In this document: positions 52,662 to 60,691 of the stretch, piece by piece
Position numbering within the stretch: the first letter of the stretch is position 1
Layout of the letters: each line of letters opens with the position of its first letter
DNA from: Hyphomonas sp.
GTDB taxonomy: Bacteria > Pseudomonadota > Alphaproteobacteria > Caulobacterales > Hyphomonadaceae
NCBI RefSeq assembly: GCF_022844445.1
Contig: NZ_JALHLS010000003.1
Location: 186,001 to 250,000 of the forward strand
DNA length: 64,000 nt
Direction: 5' to 3'
Translations under genes and position numbers: made by a program
Notes under the pieces: generated by a model
Told to the model about the DNA's origin: nothing
The model's database searches: none
The model's input: only the letters and a program-made list of their open reading frames with translations

Positions 52662-55600
52662 TGGCCTGCTGGCTCCCCTCGCAGTTCACGCCGGCGGGCT
52701 GCTGCATCCTTCTTCCGGTCGACCTGCTTCTGAATCTTTTCGGACTGCTCACCGGCCGGATCCCGGCCCTGATCAAGGTGGTTTGCAAGGGCTTCGACCG
52801 TCGGAAAGCGGAACATGCTGACGAGCGAGACCTTGCGGCCAAGGCGCTCCGACAGGCGCTGGTTCGCCTGGGCGGTCAGCAGCGAGTTGGCGCCGAGATC
52901 GAAGATGTTCTCGCGCAGGCCCACGCGGTCGAGACTAAGCAGGCTCTTCCAGATGTCGGCGATGGTCTGCTCGAGTTCGTTGGAAGGGGCGACATGCTCG
53001 GCAGCGGCGCGCGGCGTATCCCGGGCCGGCGCCGGCAATTGCTTGCGGTCGATCTTGCCGTTCGGCGTAAGGGGGAACGTGTCCATCACAACGAAGGCGG
53101 ACGGCACCATGTACTCCGGCAGGAACTCCCGCAGGTGCGTGCGCAGATCTTCGAAGAGTTCGGCAGTATCCATGGACGGCACAGCCGGGCGGTTTGCGTA
53201 AGCAGCGGGTGCTTCGGCATGCGGCGGCGGCGGAACGGCGAGGCGGCCCTGGGGCCCGTTGGCACGGTGGCGCAGCACAGCGTCAAAGCGCGCCGGGTTT
53301 CCTGAGCGGGCCGGGAACAGGTCGACCAGGTAATTGCCGTCAAGGCAGGCCAGCTGTCCGGGATCGATCCCCTCGGGCCTCGCAGCAAGACTTTGGCGCA
53401 GGTCCGCCACGGTTGCGCCGGGCGACTGTGACATGGCAGCCAATGCGCCGAGCGCAGACGCAAGGCGGGCGTTCGGAAGATCCGCGAGATAGAGAACCGC
53501 GGGCGCCTGTACGAGCAGGTCGCGGACGGCTTCCAGTGAACTGACTGTGACAGCGGGCGGCAGAGCAACTGCCGGGGCGTCTGGCGCGCCGAAATGCAGC
53601 GTCACGTCATACCGGAAGCCGTTCATCTCGGTGTCGGCAAGGCCTGTCTTGAGGCGCACATCCACGGCTGACAGGCCCGGAAGCGCGCGGGTCATCGCAT
53701 GGAAGAACGCATCCGACAGGACAAGTTCGCCTTCCTGACTGACGCGCCTGGAAATGCGGCGGCCGACTTCGGCAGCGTCCAGATGCGCGGGTGCCTGATG
53801 CAGGGTGGTGAGGGTGTGGAAGGCTTCGAGCTGATTGAGACTGCGCACGTCTCCGACGAAGATACGGCCGCCGGAAGCGAGCAGTTCGCTGGCGCGCTTA
53901 AGCACGCGGACGAAATATCCGGCATCCGGGAAGTACTGGCAGACAGAGTTGATGATGACCGTATCGAAGCTATGGTTTGTCAGGCTCTCGAGCGAATCAG
54001 CGGGCTGCTGCAGCAGCGTGACTTTCTCGCGCTCAGCCGGCGACAATTCCTGGCGGATCGTCTCCAGTGCGTGGGGCGAGAGGTCAACCGCCGTGTAATG
54101 TTCGGCATGCGGAAGGACGCGGTAAAGCACCATGCCAGTGCCGCAACCGATTTCCAGAACCCGGCGCGGCTTCAGAGCGAGAACGCTTTGCTCGGTCAGG
54201 TCCAGCCATTCGCGCATGGACTCGGCCGGAATGGGTTCTCCGGAGAAGCTGCTGTTCCAGCCGGCGATGTTAAACCGGCGGTCGGCGACGTCATTGGCGC
54301 CCCTGTAGGCCTCGTCCCAGAGAACTTTCCATTGCGACGTACGCGCCGCATCTCCCTTCTGCGGCGACGATTTGACGGCGGGAATGACATAGCCGACAAG
54401 CTGCGCGACAGCCGTATCGGCGCGCGCCATCACCACGTTCTGGTGGACACGCGGATGGCGGCCCAGGACGGTTTCAATCTCGCCAAGTTCGATGCGGTAG
54501 CCGTTGACCTTCACCTGATGGTCGAGGCGGCCGAGAAATTCGATGTCACCGGTTTCACGATAACGGCAAAGATCGCCGGTGCGATAGAGGCGGCCGGATG
54601 CATCATACGGATCGGCGATGAAGCGCTCGGCAGTAAGGTCCGGACGTCCGAGATAGCCGCGCACCACGCCTTTGCCGCCGATGCAGAGCTCGCCCGCCAC
54701 GCCGACAGGCACCAGTTGGTTGCGGGCATCGAGGATGCGGATCGTCGTATTGGAGATCGGGCGGCCGATGGTGACCGGCTCGCCGGCGCGCACAGGCGCA
54801 GTGGTGGACCAGATGGTTGTCTCGGTCGGGCCATACATGTTGAGGATTTCGCCGCCGACAGCCGGCAGAAGGGCTTCGACAAGATCGACCGGCAAGGCTT
54901 CGCCGCCGAGCATCAGGCGATCAAGTCCGCGAAGTGCCGCGAGGCTCTCCGGGTCACTTGCGAGGATGCGCGCCATCGACGGCGTACACTGCAGGTGTGT
55001 GACGCGGCGGGCACGTATCTGCGCTGCCAGACTGTAGTCGGACGTATCCTCAGTATAATCCGCACCCGGATTGGCCAGCTGCCGCAACCGGTCAAGATGT
55101 TCAAGGTTGTCAATGACAACCTGAGGGTCAATACCGAAGTCGATCAGGCACGCCACTTCGTTAGCGCCGATACCCTTGAGCTGCTCGACCATGGCCAGCG
55201 CATTCTCAGGCGAACCGAAGAGGCCGGCGGTCTCGAAATAGCGCTCGAACGCATGGTCCATCAGCGCTGCCATGTCTTCGTCCGTGAACTGTGACGGATC
55301 GAAGGCCGGCGATCCGCGATCCTGTGCGGACGGCTGGCGGAAAGCCGGGAACATGGTCGGCGCGACCTTGATCAGGTCGTAGGAGCTGGTGAGATAGTTG
55401 CAGAACGGTTGACGGGCGAGCTCACGGGCCTTGTCGGTATCGTCGCAAACGAAAGTATGCAGCATCACGGAGATGTTGCCCGGGCCTTCATAACCCGCTT
55501 CGCGGCGGGCCTGCCGGTAGGCGGCGAACTTGTTGCGCAGGTCGTCGATGTCCTGACCGAGCATGTTCGTCAGGACGTTGGCGCCGAGGCGGCCAGCAAT

Positions 55601-58486
55601 TTTGAATGTGTCGACGCTACCGGCAGAGGCGATCCAGATGGGCGGCTCGGCCTGGACCGGGCGGGGAAGGACGCTGACGGAAATGTCCCTGCCCTGACCA
55701 TTCTTGACAGTGACCTTCTCTCCTGCCCAGAGCTTGCGCACGGTGTCGATGCTCTCGAGCATGACTTCGCGGCGGCGCTCGTAGTTTTCAGGCATGAAGG
55801 CGAAGTCGTCCGCGTGCCAGCCGGAGGCGAAGGAGAGCCCCACACGGCCACCGGACAACTGGTCGATCACCGACCAGTCCTCGGCTACACGCAGAGGATT
55901 GTGAAGCGGCAAGACGACGCTGCCGGCACGCAGGGCGATGCGGCTGGTGATGGTGGCAAGGGCTGCCGTGGTGACGGCGGGATTCGGATAGAGGCCGCCA
56001 AAGGCATGAAAGTGCCGCTCGGGCGTCCAGACGGTGCTGAAGTCGTGGGTGTCCGCAAAGCGGGCGCCCTCAAGCAGGAGGCGGTAAGTCTCACCCGGCT
56101 TTGTATCGCCCTGCCCTGCCGCAAAATAGAAGAGACCAAACGCCATCGGCTCTTTCGAAGCCTTTACAACAGGCTTGCGTGCGAGCGAGGCGCGGTCGCT
56201 CTCGCCTTGGATCACGACCTCAAAGCCGCGCGTCAGCGTCCAGAACAGCTCGAGCACGGAAATGTCGAAAGAGATGCTGGTGACGGCAAGCCAGACACCT
56301 GGCTTGGTGCCGATACGGGCATCCATGCCGGAGAAGAAATTGACGACATTGCCGTGCTGCACCATCACGCCCTTCGGGCGCCCGGTGGAACCGGAGGTGA
56401 AAATCACGTAGGCAAGATTGTCAGGCTTGGCGGCGGACGCACCGATCGGCGCATCTGCGTCCATCGCAATGTTCTCGACACAGAGCACCTCTGCACCATG
56501 TTCCGGCAGTCGCCCGGAAAGGTGTTTCTGGGTCAACAGCAGCGGCGCCCGGGAGTCCTCCAGCATCATGCCGATGCGTTCCTGGGGATAGGCAGCATCC
56601 AGCGGCACATAAGCACCGCCTGCCTTCAGCACGCCCATGAGGCCAACGATCAGGTCCAGCGAGCGCTCGATGCACACAGCAACCAGAACATCGGGACCAA
56701 CGCCGCGGCGGCGCAAAGCGTCGGCGACGTTGTTGGCCCGGCGATCGAGTTCACGATAAGTCAGAGAGCGGTTTTCGAACGTCGCAGCGACCGCATCGGG
56801 CGTACGCCGGGCCTGCTCGGCGAACAGGTCATGGATGCAGACATCGCCCTGTACAGCTTCATTGGCCCCCTGCCAGGTGTTCAAAAGAAGATCGCGCTCG
56901 GCAGCGGGCAACATTCCGAGTTCCCCGACCGCGCGGGCGGGCTCCGCCAGACCACTGTCGAGCAGCGTTTCTACGCGGCTGGCAAGTTTTCGAACTTCGG
57001 ATTCCGATATGGCGCGCTGGTCATAGGCCCAGGCGAAAGATACGCCGTCTTCAGAAACGACAAGGGTAAGGTGTGTTCCATCGACCAGCGCGCCGGAGAC
57101 GCCGAGGCCAAGGGGCGACTGAACACGCACACCGACGGCAAGCGGCTGCACCCGGGCGCCTCGCAGCGCATTGTAGCGCGTCACGACATCAAGCGCGTAG
57201 GTTCCGCGTTTTTCCTGCGTGGCACGCTCCGTCTGCACACGGTCGATCAGCGCGGCGAAACCTTCCGCGAGTCCGGCATCGAGATGGAAGGGCGAAAACG
57301 CGGAATAGAACGGCGCTGCCTCTGCTGAAAATGTTTTCGCTAATGCGAGGTCAAACACGGCGTCTTCGCCCACACGGGCGAGGTAGGCTGTGAAGGCAGC
57401 AATGACAGCCGACGCACCAGCAGCCGGCGCCGCGGCAGACTTCTGGACCGGCAGCATCGCCGGATCTGGCGCTCCGGCGTGCGGTTTCAGCGCGGCAAGC
57501 GCGGGACTGTGCTGGCGCGAGAGGCGACCCGCCCAGAAGCGCTCCTGCTTTGTGAGACGGGCGTCCAGGGCCGCGATCGCGGCGCGGACAGTTTCTGGCA
57601 ACAGAGAAACCGATCCACCAGCTCGGGCGCCAGTCGCGCCGGCGTCAAGCAATGCACTGTCAAGGGCCGAAAGCTCGGCGCAGCGTACCGCTCCATCTGC
57701 CGTCGCGATGACGATGCCATCACGGTCAACGGCAAGAATGTTTCCCGGCGCGCCTTTGCCATCCGCCAGAGCAATTTCGCCGACGATGCACGGGCCTTCC
57801 GGCAACAGGATCTTCGCGCGGCACATCCAGTTGTCGTCCGTACCAAGATCTAGCGCACGAACGAAAGCCGAAACCTGGGCAGAGGACTGCGTGAAATCGA
57901 TCAGGCCGACATCCGGGCGGTCTGAGCGCAGGTGGAAGTCCTGCCGCGCGCCTTGCGGCGTTGCGGTGACCGCGTCACCCGCAAGCAGGTCGGCGAGGCG
58001 GCGGAAAGAAATGAGGCCGGCTTCGACACACTTGGCGCCGAGCGAGAATGACGTGTCATCATCCTGAATGTCGATGGGATGCTGCAGCAGGATTGCGCCG
58101 CTGTCGACATCGGCCGACATGTCATGCCAGGTAACGGCATGCTCCTTCTGCCCGGCCATGATTGACCAGGACGTGGCATTGAAGCCCGCAAAGCGGGGCA
58201 GCGGCGAGTCGTGGTAGTTGATTGCACGGCGGGCGGGCAGAGCCAGCATTTCAGCTGGTGTAATGGCGTGATTAACAACGCTGAACAGGTAGTCAAACTG
58301 TCCGGGAGCAAGACCGGCATTCGCCTGTTCTGCGACCGCGATACGCGCAATGCCGGCAGATTTCGACCAGGCCGAAACCTCGTCGCAATCTGAAATCAGC
58401 GCGTGAATTCGGTGGCCTCTCGACAGCCACTCGCCAGCGCATGCAATCAGCAGACGCCCACTACCTACAAACAATGCACTCAACAC
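52658..58486 (-). CDS. NRPS: formyltransferase - C-like remnant - A (monooxygenase and methyltransferase inserts) - PCP
   Basis: About 1942 residues from GTG 58486; TTG 58546 is an alternative. Formyltransferase (1-310): INYHDSPLPRFAGFNATSW with Asn90 and His92, and Asp128, spaced as in Met-tRNA formyltransferase. Residues 310-540 resemble the late half of a condensation domain (LTKQERFWAGRL) without an HHxxxDG site. The adenylation domain starts near 545: A3 FTSGSTGRPKG (about 699), A4 FDIS (740). A luciferase-like flavin monooxygenase is inserted (about 778-1140: FGLFYFAA, STVWTPERHFH, GLSFASGWHADDF). A5 NMYGPTETTIW, A7 YRTGDL and A8 KVNGYRIELGEIE follow. Then a SAM methyltransferase (VLEIGCGTG, about 1443), A10 NGKIDRKQL with Lys1811, and the carrier with Ser1868 in LGANSL. 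The hand-derived code DILQMGMIWK is close to glycine. First gene of the operon with the PKS. Confidence 0.93.
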   Translation of the reverse strand: MLSALFVGSGRLLIACAGEWLSRGHRIHALISDCDEVSAWSKSAGIARIAVAEQANAGLAPGQFDYLFSVVNHAITPAEMLALPARRAINYHDSPLPRFAGFNATSWSIMAGQKEHAVTWHDMSADVDSGAILLQHPIDIQDDDTSFSLGAKCVEAGLISFRRLADLLAGDAVTATPQGARQDFHLRSDRPDVGLIDFTQSSAQVSAFVRALDLGTDDNWMCRAKILLPEGPCIVGEIALADGKGAPGNILAVDRDGIVIATADGAVRCAELSALDSALLDAGATGARAGGSVSLLPETVRAAIAALDARLTKQERFWAGRLSRQHSPALAALKPHAGAPDPAMLPVQKSAAAPAAGASAVIAAFTAYLARVGEDAVFDLALAKTFSAEAAPFYSAFSPFHLDAGLAEGFAALIDRVQTERATQEKRGTYALDVVTRYNALRGARVQPLAVGVRVQSPLGLGVSGALVDGTHLTLVVSEDGVSFAWAYDQRAISESEVRKLASRVETLLDSGLAEPARAVGELGMLPAAERDLLLNTWQGANEAVQGDVCIHDLFAEQARRTPDAVAATFENRSLTYRELDRRANNVADALRRRGVGPDVLVAVCIERSLDLIVGLMGVLKAGGAYVPLDAAYPQERIGMMLEDSRAPLLLTQKHLSGRLPEHGAEVLCVENIAMDADAPIGASAAKPDNLAYVIFTSGSTGRPKGVMVQHGNVVNFFSGMDARIGTKPGVWLAVTSISFDISVLELFWTLTRGFEVVIQGESDRASLARKPVVKASKEPMAFGLFYFAAGQGDTKPGETYRLLLEGARFADTHDFSTVWTPERHFHAFGGLYPNPAVTTAALATITSRIALRAGSVVLPLHNPLRVAEDWSVIDQLSGGRVGLSFASGWHADDFAFMPENYERRREVMLESIDTVRKLWAGEKVTVKNGQGRDISVSVLPRPVQAEPPIWIASAGSVDTFKIAGRLGANVLTNMLGQDIDDLRNKFAAYRQARREAGYEGPGNISVMLHTFVCDDTDKARELARQPFCNYLTSSYDLIKVAPTMFPAFRQPSAQDRGSPAFDPSQFTDEDMAALMDHAFERYFETAGLFGSPENALAMVEQLKGIGANEVACLIDFGIDPQVVIDNLEHLDRLRQLANPGADYTEDTSDYSLAAQIRARRVTHLQCTPSMARILASDPESLAALRGLDRLMLGGEALPVDLVEALLPAVGGEILNMYGPTETTIWSTTAPVRAGEPVTIGRPISNTTIRILDARNQLVPVGVAGELCIGGKGVVRGYLGRPDLTAERFIADPYDASGRLYRTGDLCRYRETGDIEFLGRLDHQVKVNGYRIELGEIETVLGRHPRVHQNVVMARADTAVAQLVGYVIPAVKSSPQKGDAARTSQWKVLWDEAYRGANDVADRRFNIAGWNSSFSGEPIPAESMREWLDLTEQSVLALKPRRVLEIGCGTGMVLYRVLPHAEHYTAVDLSPHALETIRQELSPAEREKVTLLQQPADSLESLTNHSFDTVIINSVCQYFPDAGYFVRVLKRASELLASGGRIFVGDVRSLNQLEAFHTLTTLHQAPAHLDAAEVGRRISRRVSQEGELVLSDAFFHAMTRALPGLSAVDVRLKTGLADTEMNGFRYDVTLHFGAPDAPAVALPPAVTVSSLEAVRDLLVQAPAVLYLADLPNARLASALGALAAMSQSPGATVADLRQSLAARPEGIDPGQLACLDGNYLVDLFPARSGNPARFDAVLRHRANGPQGRLAVPPPPHAEAPAAYANRPAVPSMDTAELFEDLRTHLREFLPEYMVPSAFVVMDTFPLTPNGKIDRKQLPAPARDTPRAAAEHVAPSNELEQTIADIWKSLLSLDRVGLRENIFDLGANSLLTAQANQRLSERLGRKVSLVSMFRFPTVEALANHLDQGRDPAGEQSEKIQKQVDRKKDAAARRRELRGEPAGQ

Positions 58487-58612
58487 GACGCTATCCACCC
58501 GCTTCGTCTTATTCAGGCACGGAACGACCCCGTCCGCTTCCCGCAAATATCGTTAACACCTTGGGAAACCATACCTTCGAAGGCTGAAGAAGCAGTTGAA
58601 CGCCTTGCAGTA

Positions 58613-58646
58613 ATTTTAACAGACCTGCCATCGTATACAATGCGAT
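58613..58646 (-). promoter_or_regulatory. Candidate promoter and operator for the NRPS-PKS operon
   Basis: Read leftward: TTGTAT (58640-58635), a 16-base spacer, then TAAAAT (58618-58613), a good sigma70-type match. An imperfect palindrome, ATCGTAT-ACA-ATGCGAT on the plus strand (58630-58646, 6 of 7 pairs), covers the -35 element and could bind a repressor. The region is strongly AT-rich relative to its neighbours. The transcript would have a leader of 60-120 bases depending on the start codon. Confidence 0.45.
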
Positions 58647-58689
58647 ATGGGTTAAATACTGGGACTTTTACTTAGTTAACGAACGATTT

Positions 58690-59427
58690 TCAGGTCCAGT
58701 GCTCCATTGAAAGGCGCACCGGGCGACCGGTACGGACCGCGACCGCGCCGGCAAAGCCTGGATGGGGGTCAAACGCGCATACTTGCCAGGCGGCCGGGTC
58801 GCCCTCAGGCCAATCCGCCTCCACAAGCTGCAGCGCGTCCCTGTTAGAGATGTCGATTGTGAAGCTGTTGCTGGCGCGGGAGAAGCCGGTACCAAGCGCT
58901 TTCAGCACCGCCTCCTTGGTGGTCCAGAACTGGTAAAAAGCGGCGTTGCGCTGCTCCGCAGGCAAACCCTCAAGGGCGGCATTCTCCGCCGCGGAAAAAC
59001 GTTCGCGCGCCACGCCTTCGTGAAACCGGCCAATCGACTCTATGTCCACGCCCAGCTCTTCAGAGCTGACTGCCAGAGCCGCCAGGCTTTCGCTGTGACT
59101 TAAGTTGAACGTGTACGGACCAACTCCACCTGTCAGGAATGGTTTTCCCTGTTGGCCGGTCCCGAAGCTCAACGCTTCAGGCGCCAGCCCTACCCGGGCG
59201 CCGAGCAGGATGCGCATTCCCCCACGTGCGGCGATCCAGCGGCGACGAAGGTGCGGGAACTTGAACCGGTCTGCACGGGCATTTTCATCAGGCGACAGAA
59301 TGGCGATCATGTCCGCCTCAGATCGGGGCGGATCGTCGAGCGACCACACACGGATGTCGACTGACACCGGTTCCGGTGCAGCCGTCAGTCCGGTTGCTAC
59401 ACCTCCACCCAGATTGTCTTCCCCCAC
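58690..59427 (-). CDS. Sfp-type 4'-phosphopantetheinyl transferase
   Basis: Converts apo carrier domains to the holo form by adding the phosphopantetheine arm of CoA. 245 residues from a GTG at 59427. Motifs: RRRWIAARGGMRILLG, PYTFNLSHSESLAALAV, the Mg-binding GVDIESI, and FYQFWTTKEAVLKALGTGF (W-x-x-K-E-A). Length and pattern are of the Sfp/PcpS class that serves NRPS and PKS carriers, not the short AcpS class. It lies about 200 bases upstream of the NRPS on the same strand and 15 bases after the superoxide dismutase gene. Confidence 0.92.
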   Translation of the reverse strand: MGEDNLGGGVATGLTAAPEPVSVDIRVWSLDDPPRSEADMIAILSPDENARADRFKFPHLRRRWIAARGGMRILLGARVGLAPEALSFGTGQQGKPFLTGGVGPYTFNLSHSESLAALAVSSEELGVDIESIGRFHEGVARERFSAAENAALEGLPAEQRNAAFYQFWTTKEAVLKALGTGFSRASNSFTIDISNRDALQLVEADWPEGDPAAWQVCAFDPHPGFAGAVAVRTGRPVRLSMEHWT

Positions 59428-59442
59428 CTGGAATCGCCTGCC

Positions 59443-60165
59443 TTAGCTGGCAGCCTCGGCGTAAAGTCTGTTGACCTCGTTCCAGTTCACGACGCTCCAC
59501 CATGCAGTGAGATAATCGGCGCGCTTGTTCTGGTACTTCAGGTAATAGGCATGCTCCCAGACATCGACGGCGAGGACAGGGGCGCCTTTGACGTCGGCAA
59601 CGTCCATCAGCGGATTGTCCTGGTTGGCAGTCGAGGTGATCGCCAGCTTCCCGTCCTTGACGACGAGCCAGGCCCAGCCCGACCCGAAGCGGCTGGTGGC
59701 GGCCTTATTGAAGGCTTCCTTGAAGGCGTCCATCGAGCCGAAGTCGCGGTCGATCGCGGCCGCAAGGTCAGCGGAGGGTGCACCGCCGGTGCCTTGAGGC
59801 GCCATCAGGGTCCAGAAGAGGCTGTGGTTCCAGTGGCCGCCGCCATTGTTGCGCACCGCCGGCGGAAGGGTGGAGATATTTGTCAGCAGATCTTCGATCG
59901 AGCGGCCCTGCAACGCCGGGTCTGCGGCAACTGCGGTGTTCAGGTTGTCGACATATGTCTTGTGGTGGCGGCCGTGGTGGATCGACATCGTTGCAGTGTC
60001 GATTGCCGGTTCAAGGGCATCGAGCGCGTACGGGAGCGCCGGCAGTTCAAACGCGGCGGCTTTCGGCGCCTCCAACTGCGCAGCGTCGGGCGTCTGCGCG
60101 CAGGCAACGATGGGCGAGAAAGCCAGCGCCAGAGCGGCACAGCTGCGAGAGAGAGAATTTAACAT
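59443..60165 (-). CDS. sodB: Exported Fe/Mn superoxide dismutase
   Basis: 240 residues from ATG 60165 with GGAG upstream. An N-terminal signal ([22 protein letters not shown]) precedes the enzyme. IVAC could be a lipobox, making it a lipoprotein; otherwise it is periplasmic. The catalytic part is intact: [38 protein letters not shown] and [19 protein letters not shown] supply the three His and one Asp metal ligands. Fe or Mn preference is not decidable. The phosphopantetheinyl transferase gene starts 15 bases after its stop, so both may share a transcript. Divergent from feoAB. Confidence 0.9.
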   Translation of the reverse strand: MLNSLSRSCAALALAFSPIVACAQTPDAAQLEAPKAAAFELPALPYALDALEPAIDTATMSIHHGRHHKTYVDNLNTAVAADPALQGRSIEDLLTNISTLPPAVRNNGGGHWNHSLFWTLMAPQGTGGAPSADLAAAIDRDFGSMDAFKEAFNKAATSRFGSGWAWLVVKDGKLAITSTANQDNPLMDVADVKGAPVLAVDVWEHAYYLKYQNKRADYLTAWWSVVNWNEVNRLYAEAAS

Positions 60166-60375
60166 GGGGGGCTCCTTGAACTGTTTCGGCGGGGACGCCT
60201 TGGTGGCCGTCACGCGCTGGATCGCGCGGCTGCCACCTGTGGTCCAACCACTATAACCGGAAACTCGCACGGGTGTTCCAGACTGTCACCCCACTGCCCT
60301 GCAGTTGAAGCCCCCAAAGCGGCAAACCTTTCCAATGCGAAATTTGAGTTGGCAAAAGCGGGCAATGCCTCTATT

Positions 60376-60396
60376 TGCAAATGGTTCGCATTTGCA
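60376..60396. promoter_or_regulatory. Fur-box-like palindrome upstream of feoAB
   Basis: TGCAAATG (60376-60383) and CATTTGCA (60389-60396) are a perfect 8-base inverted repeat around GTTCG. The sequence fits the alphaproteobacterial Fur/Mur type (TGCAAAT ... ATTTGCA). It lies 68 bases before feoA in the gap shared with the divergent superoxide dismutase gene, so iron-dependent repression of feoAB, and possibly of sod, is likely. Confidence 0.7.
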
Positions 60397-60463
60397 CACC
60401 GTCCCCGGCGAGCGACAGACGCAAACCGCAGACGAACACACCGAGGCGCGTGGAGCCCCGCCA

Positions 60464-60691
60464 ATGAATATCGATGATCTGCCGGAAGGCGGCACGGCGC
60501 ACATCCTCGCAATTTCTTCGGCCCTGCCGGAACTGGCGGCGAAGCTGCGCGAGATCGGCTTTTGCGAGGGCGATGAAGTTCAGCTGCTGACCCGCGGCCC
60601 CTTTGGTGCGCAGCCTCTTGCGGTGCGCCTGAACCGGCGTGTCATCGCCATGCGGCTGGACGAGGCCCGCGCGATCGAGGTGACGCCGTGA
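60464..60691 (+). CDS. feoA: Ferrous iron transport protein A
   Basis: 75-residue SH3-like protein: MNIDDLPEGGTAHILAI, AAKLREIGFCEGDEVQLLTRGPFGAQPLAVRLNRRVIAMRLDEARAIEV. Complete for the family. ATG 60464 has GGAG nine bases upstream; longer frames from 60305 lie across the regulatory region. Its TGA overlaps the GTG start of feoB. Confidence 0.92.
   Translation: MNIDDLPEGGTAHILAISSALPELAAKLREIGFCEGDEVQLLTRGPFGAQPLAVRLNRRVIAMRLDEARAIEVTP

Noticed and set aside
53699-57328. Two long plus-strand open frames (531 and 639 codons) over the NRPS
   Set aside because: Both lie antisense to well-conserved NRPS domains and have no recognisable families, start sites or promoters.
46329-58546. Reading the NRPS-PKS as a siderophore synthase
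   Set aside because: No hydroxamate, catechol, salicylate or heterocyclisation enzymes are present, and the hand-derived code is near glycine. Proximity to feoAB and a TonB receptor alone is not enough.
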